Source: VRUE01 sp963703895 (lineage in GTDB: Bacteria > Actinomycetota > Thermoleophilia > Solirubrobacterales > 70-9). From it: 52,687 nt of DNA. Position 1 is the stretch's first letter. Every line of letters starts with the position of its first letter. The notes under the pieces are model-generated. The model was not told where the DNA came from. It saw only the letters and a list, made by a program, of their open reading frames with translations, and did no database searches. Shown one piece after another: positions 24,173-32,047 of this stretch. The DNA lies in the NCBI GenBank assembly GCA_963703895.1, contig CAVPFX010000004.1:1-52687 (forward strand), given 5' to 3'. Position numbers and translations under genes: made by a program.

Positions 24173-25753
24173 TTAGCGGGCCCTGCGCTTGTGCTTTTGC
24201 GCTTTGCCCTTCTTGGCCTTGCCCTTGCACTTGACCTTCAGCTCGGGCTTGGTGTTGAAGACCTTGCCGTTTTGGCCGGTGAAGTTGGATTCGGCCTTGT
24301 GGGCGCCCTTGCAGAGGTTGGTGGAGTTGACGAAGAGGCCCTTCTTGCCTCCCTGCATTTCGAGCACGAAGGAAGAGACCGGGGCGTCTGGCCCTGCTTC
24401 GAAGGTGTTGCGGAGTCTTCCTTTGACCGAGTCGACGTGGCCGATGAGGTCGAAGTCGATCTGGTTGTTGTGCAGGGCCACCACCAGGTCGGGGAGCTGG
24501 TGTTCTGAGGACCTGAGGAAGACGGGGCCGGTCAGGGGTTCGCCGAGGATCGGGGTCACCGCTTTGGCCTTGCCGTAGATGCTCCCGGCGGGGCACTGAG
24601 CTCCGTTGCCCGCTCCGGCCTTGAACTGCACCCTGGTGCAGATCGTGTTGAAGTGGGCGTTCTCGATGAACTCGGACTTGGGCAGGGTCACTTCCGCTCG
24701 GGCGATGCCGGCTTCGCCGATCCCGTTCATCTTCAGGGTGGCCTTGAAGGCGGGGTGGGATCCGCGCCTTGTTCCGCCGATCAGCTTCAAGCCGAGCTTC
24801 GGCTTGAAGGGCAGGGCGGCGCAATCAGCGGCCTGGTAGGGAGTGGAGACGGTGATCGGGCGGTCGTCGGCTTCGGAGCCGAAGTCAAGGCCCGAGCCCA
24901 GGACCGTTGACGCGGTCGAGGTCCTGGTGCAGTCGGTCGGGTTCAAGACGAAGTTGGGCTTGTCCACGTATGCCCTGATGTCCCTGAGGTGGACCGGGAT
25001 GCCCTTGACGATGTGGGGGATCGGGTCCGAGCCGGTTGCGTCGATGAAGGCTTCGGCGGTCTCGGGGTCGATCTTCAAGGCCTCACGTACCACCACGGTG
25101 CCGATGTCGAAGGGGCCGACCACTCCCGCGGTGATCGCGACGATCGAGAGGTTGGAGCCGTTGTAGGGGCCGGCTAGGTAGATCTTTCCTGGGGCGTAGG
25201 CGAGGGCCGAGCCCACCCCGCCTCCTACCAAGGTGTGACCTATTTCAGATGCCTTGGGGCAGGAGGGGCTGTTGAGCTCTTCCTGGCCGCCGTGGGGGCC
25301 GGTCCTCGCCTTCGCCGCGGCAATGGCCGCATCGGAGCAGTAGGGCACTCCGGCAAGCTTGGCGGTGATCCCCGGTGGCAGCTTGATCGAGAAGTGGGTG
25401 ATCTCCTGTTCGGAGTCGGTTCTGAACAACCTGACGTTGAAGGGGGAGAAGCGACCCGCCGCGTTGTTGATCGAACCCGCGATCAGGCCCGGCTTGAAGG
25501 GAGGCAGGCCCCCCGAGGGGCAGGGACCGGCATCGGGGCCGCTGATGATCTGGAAGGCCGAGGAGGTGCGCAGAGGAGGCCCCCCCGAGTAGGGGTAGAG
25601 GGTCGCCTCGGCGGCATAGGTGCCGCAGGCGGGCGGGGTCGCCAGGGGGCTCCTGGCTCCCTCGCGGAAGTGCAACCTGAAGTGGCTGAAGGGCAATTGG
25701 GGCATGTCTTCGGCCACCGTGGTCAAGCGGCCCGTGACCGGGTCGGGGATCAC
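24173..25753 (-). CDS. Large secreted repeat protein, C-terminal part (split by frameshift)
   Basis: 526 residues, starting with GTG at 25753 that overlaps the previous stop (GTGA). It begins in mid-domain (IPDPVTGRLTTVAEDMPQLP) and has no signal peptide. The uninterrupted paralogue at 45846-48428 has the matching phrase QPDPLSGRLTATLRDLPQV in the middle of its chain, so this is the second part of one protein. Two units of the pattern C...CP..S.IG...P L.G..Y/F are visible (CSDAAIAAAK...CPKASEIG and CTRVQFKAGAG...CPAGSIYG). The end is a Lys/Arg-rich tail (KCKGKAKKGKAQKHKRRAR). Function unknown. Confidence 0.75.
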   Translation of the reverse strand: MIPDPVTGRLTTVAEDMPQLPFSHFRLHFREGARSPLATPPACGTYAAEATLYPYSGGPPLRTSSAFQIISGPDAGPCPSGGLPPFKPGLIAGSINNAAGRFSPFNVRLFRTDSEQEITHFSIKLPPGITAKLAGVPYCSDAAIAAAKARTGPHGGQEELNSPSCPKASEIGHTLVGGGVGSALAYAPGKIYLAGPYNGSNLSIVAITAGVVGPFDIGTVVVREALKIDPETAEAFIDATGSDPIPHIVKGIPVHLRDIRAYVDKPNFVLNPTDCTRTSTASTVLGSGLDFGSEADDRPITVSTPYQAADCAALPFKPKLGLKLIGGTRRGSHPAFKATLKMNGIGEAGIARAEVTLPKSEFIENAHFNTICTRVQFKAGAGNGAQCPAGSIYGKAKAVTPILGEPLTGPVFLRSSEHQLPDLVVALHNNQIDFDLIGHVDSVKGRLRNTFEAGPDAPVSSFVLEMQGGKKGLFVNSTNLCKGAHKAESNFTGQNGKVFNTKPELKVKCKGKAKKGKAQKHKRRAR

Positions 25754-27045
25754 CTCGAGCGGCTGGGTGATCGAGATCCCAGCTCTTCGTTTTGGATCAC
25801 GATGTAGAGGGCCAGGAGGGAGTTGAAGGGGTTCTCATAGGGCTTGGCGATGAAGAGCGAGCCCTTGAGCAGCTTGTCCCTGAGCAGCGGGGTTTCGATC
25901 TCGACCGAGCCGATCTTGGAGGCGTTGGGGCAGCCGGACCCCGCCTCGGAGCTGGCGCTCTCGCGGGCGAGATCGGCTTCGGTGCAGACGTTCAGCCCTT
26001 CGGCCAGGGAGGGGTTGGTGGTGAAGCCCTCCTGCAGGGTGACTTCGGTCTTTCGGATCGTCGACTGGGCCAGGCCCTCGGGGTTGAGCAGGCCTTCGTC
26101 TTGCACGTTGAGGCTGAAGTCCAATCCAGTGGGGCTCTGCGCCGAGCGCGAGGTGGGGACCGCGTCGATCGTCGGCGAGAAGCGCAATTCCGAGCATCCG
26201 CTCATGCCCAGCGGATTCGGTGGGACCGAGTCATCGTGCGTGGTCGCAAACCCCGTCAGCGTCGTCTCGGGCTCCTGCCAGGAGCGGGTCGCGTAGTCGG
26301 TGCGCAGCGGCCCGGTGCAGGAAGCCGGCAGCGTCGCGAAGGCCTGGGGTGAGGTGTTGGCCGGGCACTGCCCGATCGAGACGGGTTCGGGCTGTTCCCT
26401 CGGCGCGAGCCCGTTCAGGCAGTGGCCGCGATAGGGATCGTGCGCTTTTGCCGAGGGGTTGCCCCACAGGGTGAACACCGAGCCGAAGAAGGGCACCGCC
26501 TGGGAGATGTCGGTCAGGTGCGCCTGCAGCGGGTAGGGCGCCTCCTGGCTCACCCTGCCCTCGATCGTCACCGGCACCCCGACCACGTTGAAGCCGAATT
26601 TCGCCGCCGAGCCGGGGGGCGGTTCGAGGTTGAAGACCGGCACGGTGAAGTATCTAGTTCCTTCGACCGGCTGAATTCTCACCGAGACGAAGCCGATCGC
26701 CGTGCTGTCGGTGCAGGCAGGCATCTTCGTCGATAGATCGATGTCGATGAAGTCGATGCTCGAGCAGCGCGGGGTCGCGAAGGGGTTGACGGCGATGCCG
26801 AGCGGCTGCTCGACTTCGAGGTCCTTGATCGAGCCGAGCAGGACCTCCCCTTTGTCGGGATCGAGCTCGCTCGCGAGGTCGAAGCTGGTCGTCCACTCGA
26901 AGGGATGCGAGCCGGCCTGCGCGGCGGGGGAGCCGTCTGGGGCGGTGAAAAGGACGTCGAAGTCGGTGAGGCCGTACTCCGCCCTGGCCGCCGGCGCGAG
27001 CGCCAGCGCGATGAAGGCGGCGATCAGCAATGCAAGGCGCTTCAT
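25750..27045 (-). CDS. Large secreted repeat protein, N-terminal part (split by frameshift)
   Basis: 431 residues with signal peptide (KRLALLIAAFIALALAPAARA). It starts EYGLTDFDVLFTAPDGSPAA QAGSHPFE (two phrases), matching EFGIANFSVRMLDSEGNAED and AGAHPDRF in the paralogue at 45846-48428. It carries the first C...CPNASKIGSVEIETPLL unit. The frame then ends with a short unlikely tail (GSRSPSRSR). Adding one base near 25777 (GGNATCTCGATCACC) restores EELG-ISITQPLEVIPDPVTGRL and joins the downstream frame, giving one protein of about 957 residues. The four-base overlap of the two frames could be mistaken for coupling. Confidence 0.78.
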   Translation of the reverse strand: MKRLALLIAAFIALALAPAARAEYGLTDFDVLFTAPDGSPAAQAGSHPFEWTTSFDLASELDPDKGEVLLGSIKDLEVEQPLGIAVNPFATPRCSSIDFIDIDLSTKMPACTDSTAIGFVSVRIQPVEGTRYFTVPVFNLEPPPGSAAKFGFNVVGVPVTIEGRVSQEAPYPLQAHLTDISQAVPFFGSVFTLWGNPSAKAHDPYRGHCLNGLAPREQPEPVSIGQCPANTSPQAFATLPASCTGPLRTDYATRSWQEPETTLTGFATTHDDSVPPNPLGMSGCSELRFSPTIDAVPTSRSAQSPTGLDFSLNVQDEGLLNPEGLAQSTIRKTEVTLQEGFTTNPSLAEGLNVCTEADLARESASSEAGSGCPNASKIGSVEIETPLLRDKLLKGSLFIAKPYENPFNSLLALYIVIQNEELGSRSPSRSR

Positions 27046-28955
27046 CGGACTGTCCTCCCCTGCTTCTTGTGTGTGTGGTTCTTGCCTGTGTGCTTCTTCC
27101 TCTTCTTTTGCTTCTTGCTCTTCTTCTTCGCCTTGACCGGCGTCACGTTGCCCGCGCCGTGGAAAGCCGAGCTGGCTGGGGTCGGGTCATTCGGCGGGGC
27201 GGGGGCGCCCTGGCAGGCTTCGCCTTCGCACTGGGCCGGTGGCGTCGGCGGTTGCGGGAAGCCGCCCCCCGCACGGGCGTCGTAGATGTCGACCAGGCCG
27301 TTGTCTTGGGGAAGCAGGCTCGAGCCGGTGGCGAAGAAGACGTCGCGGCCGTCGGTGCTGACGTCGATCAGGCGCGAGTCGGCGGGCGATTCCCCGGAGG
27401 AGATCAGCGAGAGGCAGCCTTCGGCCTCAGGAGCGAAGATCGTCGCCCCACTCGCCTCGCAGGTGCTCTGATCGCCGGGCTCGAACTCATAGACGTCGGC
27501 GACGCCGTTGGCGTCGCGGGGCACCAGTGCCTCGAAGCTCTCGAAGAAGAGGCGGCTGCCGTCCTCGGAGAGGTAGCGGGGGAAGTAGAGCTGGCTGTTG
27601 GGCAACGGCAGCTTCGCCGCCACCCAGGACTCGCTGACGCGTTTATCCAGATCCCTGCCCGCGGGCCGTGCCCCCGTCGGGTTGCAGGAGGCGCAGCGAA
27701 GCGAGCCCTGCTCGGCGTCATAGAGATAGACCTCGGCAGCGGCTTTCTCGCTGATCGCGTCGGTGTTGTCATAGCCGCTCAGCGAGGCGTGCGACATGAA
27801 GGCCAAGTGCGCTCCGTCGCTGGTGGCGCCGGCGGCGTGGGTGACGGGCCTATCCGCGACGACGGAGGCGATCGGGTCGCTGGAGTCCGCATCGGCGAGC
27901 GTGGCGATGAAGCGGACCTCCCCTTCTTCGTAGAGGTAGAGGTTCGAGCCACCTGCTTTGGCTTTGTCGCCGTGGGAGCTCTCTTCTTCTCCGCTGAAGA
28001 CCGTGGCGGAGAGGAAGTAGATGCGCGAGAGATCGTCGCCGGTCTCCACCACGTTCTCGGCCGGGGCGATCGTGGTGGAGGATTTCGCTTCGGCGTCGTA
28101 GATCTTCAGCTCGCCGCCGGCGGAGTAGAGCGCCTTGGAGCCGTCGGGCGCGGCGGTCCAGAAGCGCCCACTGCCGACGAGCCTGGATTTGGCCTCGCCT
28201 TCCAGGCGGACGTAGAGGGTCGCGTTGGACGACCCGCAGGTCCAGTAGACGCGTGAGCCGTCGGCGGCGAGGGCGTGCTCGACGTCGTTGGTCTTAATGC
28301 CATTGCCAGCTTCGGAAGTTTCGGTGCCCGCCGAGGCTCCCTGCGTGCAGGGACTGCCGTTGGGCAGCACGCTGAGGAGGCGGACTTCCCCTTCGCTTGC
28401 CTCATAGAGCTGACGGGTATTGACTTCGGCCGCCTGTGGCGTCAGCTTCTCGTTGACGACGAAGACCGCCTTGGCCCCGTCGGCGCTGACGCCCTGCAGT
28501 TCGGGGATATAGAGGTTCGGGGCGAGTTTGGGCGGGGCCACGGTGGTCAGGGCCTGATAGCCGCCCTCGCCGCAGAGATCGTCCCGGTAGAAGTTGGCGT
28601 AGCCTTCCACCGCCCCGGGGGCGAGCACCGGGTCGACGTCGTGCAGCAGCCAGCCCTGGCAGAGGTCGGCCGAGAAGGCGCGGAAGTTGGTCTGCAGGGT
28701 GTTGCCCCCTTGGAGGATCGGCGTCGTGCCGCGCGGCGGGGAGATGCCGCGGTTCGTCCAGCCCTGAGCGGTGCGGGCGGCGAGGTACTGGGCGACGAAG
28801 GGGGCCGAGGCGATGTCGCCGAAGGCGCGGTAGGTGGAGTAGGTGAGCTTCTCGCCTGAGGGATCGGCCTGGTCGTGAGCCGCCGGGTAGCCGTTGATGT
28901 CGCCCATCTGCAGGATGTCGCCGCTGGTCTTGTCCAACGGGGAGACCTGCCTCAT
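27042..28955 (-). CDS. NHL/propeller secreted protein, C-terminal part (after frameshift)
   Basis: 637 residues. The open frame starts at 28955, but the true beginning is the NHL gene upstream: one extra G at about 28950 separates DCRAYE from QVSPLDKTSGDI, a phrase that is continuous in relatives I recall. Several WD40-like/TolB-like beta units follow (YIPELQGVSADGAKAVFVVN, HALAADGSRVYWTCG, ATSDGAHLAFMSHASLSGYD, RYLSEDGSRLFFESFEALVP, DVSTDGRDVFFATGSSLLPQ), as in extracellular propellers. The end is a Lys-rich tail (KAKKKSKKQKKRKKHTGKNH) that could bind the cell surface. Its stop overlaps the start of the next gene (27045) by four bases. Confidence 0.75.
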   Translation of the reverse strand: MRQVSPLDKTSGDILQMGDINGYPAAHDQADPSGEKLTYSTYRAFGDIASAPFVAQYLAARTAQGWTNRGISPPRGTTPILQGGNTLQTNFRAFSADLCQGWLLHDVDPVLAPGAVEGYANFYRDDLCGEGGYQALTTVAPPKLAPNLYIPELQGVSADGAKAVFVVNEKLTPQAAEVNTRQLYEASEGEVRLLSVLPNGSPCTQGASAGTETSEAGNGIKTNDVEHALAADGSRVYWTCGSSNATLYVRLEGEAKSRLVGSGRFWTAAPDGSKALYSAGGELKIYDAEAKSSTTIAPAENVVETGDDLSRIYFLSATVFSGEEESSHGDKAKAGGSNLYLYEEGEVRFIATLADADSSDPIASVVADRPVTHAAGATSDGAHLAFMSHASLSGYDNTDAISEKAAAEVYLYDAEQGSLRCASCNPTGARPAGRDLDKRVSESWVAAKLPLPNSQLYFPRYLSEDGSRLFFESFEALVPRDANGVADVYEFEPGDQSTCEASGATIFAPEAEGCLSLISSGESPADSRLIDVSTDGRDVFFATGSSLLPQDNGLVDIYDARAGGGFPQPPTPPAQCEGEACQGAPAPPNDPTPASSAFHGAGNVTPVKAKKKSKKQKKRKKHTGKNHTHKKQGRTVR

Positions 28956-30651
28956 AGGCGCGGCAGTCGGGCAGCAAGGCGCCCGCTCCGATGCGAAATG
29001 CCTGGTTCGGGCAGTCGGACCTCGGCTCGGCCGGCAGCGAGCGCGTGGTGAAGGTCCCTTCCAGCCCTTCGGCCTGGCTCGCCTCGCCGCCTTCGGGAGC
29101 GATCCCGTAGACCGGCCCGCCGCCGCCGCTGTTGGCGACGAAGCGGTAGTGGTAGGTGCCGCCGGGCTCGAGGCCCTGCAGGAAGAGGCCTTTGCTGGCT
29201 GCCGCCGCGTCCACGGTACCCGCCCCCAACAGGTTCTCCCCCGAGCTGGGCAGGCGCTGGGCGCAGCCCCCCTCAGAGCATTTACCCGTCCCGTACTCGA
29301 CGTGGTAGGAGGTATCGGGCCAGAAGTGGGGGTTTATCTTCGCCTTGACGATCGCCCCGTCGCCGCTGACCGTGGTGGCGAACTGGCTGCTGATCGTCGG
29401 CGGCAGCGCCGGGGGCGGGCAGAGCTCGGGGTCGGGGGCGGGGCCGTAGGCGCGCAGGCGGGAGCTGGGCGGTATGACCAAGAGATTCCCAGCGCGAACC
29501 ACGTAGAGGGCATCGCTGGGCAGGCCGCAGCTGTCGCTCGTGGCGAGGCCGGGAAGCAGGAACCCTTCTTTCGTCCTCTCGAATTCCTCTACCTCGACGC
29601 AGAGGAGACAGCTGCCGTCGGCGGCGAACTCGAGTACTACGTTTCTCATCTCGCCTCCCCCGGGCTTTACAGTCGCGGAGGCGTAGAGGTTGCCCTCGGA
29701 GTCGACCGCGAGCGAGAGGGGCCTGACGAACACTTCTTCGCCACTTTTTGGCCCTTCCTCCAGGTTCAAGTCGGCGAAATGGCTCCAGGCCGATCCGTCG
29801 TAGCGGTAGATGAAGGGCTTTTCAAAACTACCCTGATCGAACGCGAGGTAGATCTCGCCGCTTGCCTGGTCCACCGCGATCGAGTAGACGCGGCGGCCCG
29901 TTTCGCCTTCGGGGGCGGGGATCTGGCCCTTGTAGGTGCCGTCGGGTTCGAATTCCTGGACCCGCCCTCTGTCGCCGACGTAGAAGGTCTGGTCGGGGCC
30001 GGTGGCGAGGTAGGTGCCTTGATTGGAGGTGTCGAGCTGGCCGTTGGCGCTCCCCGGCACGCCGACGCCGCAGACGTCGCCGCCTTCCACCTCCGCCCGG
30101 GTGCAGAGGTTCGCTTTGCTCGTCTTGTTGACTTCGCCGCCGAGCATCAGGAGGAACTCGCCGTTGGGGTCGAACTTCTGCACGCGGGCGTTGTTTTCGC
30201 CAGGGCGTTCAGCGACGTATACGTCGCCGGCCGAGTCGATCGCGATGCCACGAGGCCCTTCGAGCTGCCCAGCCCCCGTGCCCTCGAGACCGGCCTGACA
30301 ACCACTTGCGGTCGTGCACACCTGCGGTTCGGGACTGCCGTCCAGCACCCCCCAGCCCCAGGCCTTGACGAAGACTCCCCAGGCATCGAACTCGTCGATG
30401 CGTGCGTTGCGGACGTCGCTGACGAAGACGTGGCCGGTGAGCGGGCTCGTGGCGACGCCTAGAGGCAAATCCATGCGCCCCGCGGCTGAGCCGCTCAGCT
30501 CGTCCTCGGCGCCGGGCGCCTGCCAGAGCAGTGGCGGGGCAGTCGCGGCGAGCGCCGGCGAAGCGAGGCCTGCCATCGAGGTGAGCGCAAGGACGATGGT
30601 GGTCGCGCCGAAGCTGCGGAGCTTTTGGCGGAAGGTCTGCGACGTGGTCAT
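28950..30651 (-). CDS. NHL-repeat secreted protein, N-terminal part (before frameshift)
   Basis: About 567 residues from the ATG at 30651 (MTTSQTFRQKLRSFG), chosen because a signal peptide (TTIVLALTSMAGLASPALA) follows at once and a purine-rich GAGAGAG stretch precedes it. NHL-type units: DLPLGVATSPLTGHVFVSDV, EGPRGIAIDSAGDVYVAERP, GTYLATGPDQTFYVGDRGRV and RVYSIAVDQASGEIYLAFDQ. A fibronectin-like segment (SYHVEYGTGKC...GGTYHYRFVA) comes before LPDCRAYE, where the frame shifts. Restored, the protein has about 1200 residues: NHL propeller, Fn3-like module, second propeller, basic tail. Ligand unknown. Confidence 0.75.
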
Positions 30652-30741
30652 CTCTCTCTCATCTCTCCGATCCCGTTGGTTAGGTCGCTGGAGTCGCCCT
30701 CGGGAAACGTCCCTCCGAGGGCGACTCGACATAGATGCCGC

Positions 30742-31629
30742 CTAGGGACTCGCCGGAGCGGTGACTGCGAACGTGCCAGAGCCGTTGGATCCGAACTTGA
30801 CGTGAAGCCGCAGCATCGCGCCGGCAGTCGATGCACCCGGTTGGAGGTCCGTCAGGTGCCGAATCGGTTCGGAGAATTTGACCGGCCCCACAGCGCCCCC
30901 CGGAGAAACTTCGTCGGTAACTCTTCCGACGTACACACACAGATGTCCCGGGTCCGCGGTCGGATCGGCCGCCGAGCCGTGACAACTGGCCGGGGGGATT
31001 TCTTCTGCTTCGAATGCCTCGGCATCCCACACGTATTCCAAGCCGCCTGGGCTGATTGCGTGCACGTGCGCAGCGTCCAGCTCGGCGGCGAGCTTCACCG
31101 GGAAGGAGAGCGGCAGGTTGTAGGTTTCCTGGCCGAGCGGCACGTCGTCTTCTGCGACGATCTGCGGCAGCACCCATGCGCCCGTCTCGGTCGCGTTCGG
31201 CGGCAGCGTGTTCCCCACGGTCCACGGATCACCGTCTTCACCCGGTTCGCCTTCTTTGCCGTTGCAGGCAAAGGTGATACCGCTGGCGGAGACGAAGCGG
31301 GAGCCGCCGGCCCCGACGCATTTCCCTTCTTTGGTGCCGGTGAACTGTTCGGAGGTGACGCTCACGCCGGCCGCCCCGTTTGCGCCGTTGCTTCCGTTGG
31401 CGCCGTCCTTGCCGTTTGCCCCTGCCGGGCCCTGCGGACCCGCCGGGCCCGTATCGCCCTTCGGCCCCTTCGGACCCCTGGGCCCCTTCTTGGCCTTGGC
31501 GCTCGCGGTGGCCTTGCCACCGTCTGAAGAGTTGGAGGCGGCGTAGGCGCCGCCGAACATTGCGAAGACCAGGGCGATCACCGAGATGACTCCGGGGATG
31601 CCAAAGCGCGTGCGTAGCGTCGAGAACAT
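30742..31629 (-). CDS. Secreted protein with short collagen-like region
   Basis: 295 residues. Hydrophobic N-terminus (PGVISVIALVFAMFGGAYAA) acts as signal or anchor. Residues about 48-85 are Gly-X-Y triplets (GPRGPKGPKGDTGPAGPQGP and on), then a globular domain with paired cysteines (KCVGAGG...ITFACNGKEG). The collagen part is preceded by a Lys/Ala linker. AAGGAGAGAG is a strong ribosome binding site, and the 5' leader contains the hairpin GCCGCT-TCCCTT-AGCGGC at 31668-31685. It has its own promoter at 31776-31805 and could head the secreted-protein operon. Similar collagen-like proteins occur widely in soil actinobacteria; function unknown. Confidence 0.85.
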   Translation of the reverse strand: MFSTLRTRFGIPGVISVIALVFAMFGGAYAASNSSDGGKATASAKAKKGPRGPKGPKGDTGPAGPQGPAGANGKDGANGSNGANGAAGVSVTSEQFTGTKEGKCVGAGGSRFVSASGITFACNGKEGEPGEDGDPWTVGNTLPPNATETGAWVLPQIVAEDDVPLGQETYNLPLSFPVKLAAELDAAHVHAISPGGLEYVWDAEAFEAEEIPPASCHGSAADPTADPGHLCVYVGRVTDEVSPGGAVGPVKFSEPIRHLTDLQPGASTAGAMLRLHVKFGSNGSGTFAVTAPASP

Positions 31630-31775
31630 CTGAAATCTCTCTCCTTGTCCCGTGAGCCCCTCTGCCCGCCGCTTCCCTTAGCGGCTTCCTCGAGGCTCGG
31701 TTATGTCCCTGTGGCGTCGCTGCTCAGACGAGCTGGTTCCCTTAACTGACACTTGGGTTCCTAAACGACAGGCTG

Positions 31776-31805
31776 AAGATAAACAGACGAGTTTGGCTTT
31801 GTCAA
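31776..31805 (-). promoter_or_regulatory. Sigma-70-type promoter for the collagen-like gene
   Basis: On the minus strand TTGACA (31805-31800), 18-base spacer, TATCTT (31781-31776). It is the best consensus promoter in the window and gives a leader of about 140 bases to the ATG at 31629. Confidence 0.7.
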
Positions 31806-31821
31806 GGAACGAGAGTGGTAT

Positions 31822-31839
31822 GGCGCGCAGAAGCGCGCC
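31822..31839. terminator. Hairpin between tRNA-Ser and the promoter
   Basis: GGCGCGC-AGAA-GCGCGCC, a perfect 7-bp stem on a four-base loop, 39 bases past the 3' end of tRNA-Ser. No T run follows, so a role in ending the tRNA transcript is only possible. Confidence 0.35.
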
Positions 31840-31877
31840 TCGATGGGCGCCAAACCAGCTAGAGGAGCGAGAAAAAG

Positions 31878-31964
31878 CGGAGGGGGTGGGATTCGAACCC
31901 ACGAGCGCCTTGCGACGCCAACAGTTTTCGAGACTGCCCCGTTCAACCACTCCGGCACCCCTCC
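31878..31964 (-). tRNA. tRNA-Ser (CGA)
   Basis: Class II tRNA of 87 bases on the minus strand. Acceptor GGAGGGG/CCCCTCC with discriminator G; anticodon arm GCAGT-CTCGAAA-ACTGT gives CGA; a long variable arm (about TGGCGTCGCAAGGCGCTC); T-arm GTGGG-TTCGAAT-CCCAC. No encoded CCA. Confidence 0.95.
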
Positions 31965-32047
31965 GGGACTCAGTCAGGGGCTGATTTTACGGTCGCGCGC
32001 CGCCGACGGGTCGTGGGCGGGCGTTCGGGGCTCAAGAACCGGCGAGT

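Noticed and set aside
23451..24824. 457-codon minus-strand frame overlapping two secreted-protein genes
   Set aside because: Arg/Pro/Gln-rich out-of-frame reading; the other frame carries signal peptide and conserved cysteines.
28402..28950. Continuation of the NHL frame to 28402
   Set aside because: After DCRAYE the frame turns into Arg/Pro/His-rich noise, while the other frame continues a clear propeller protein.
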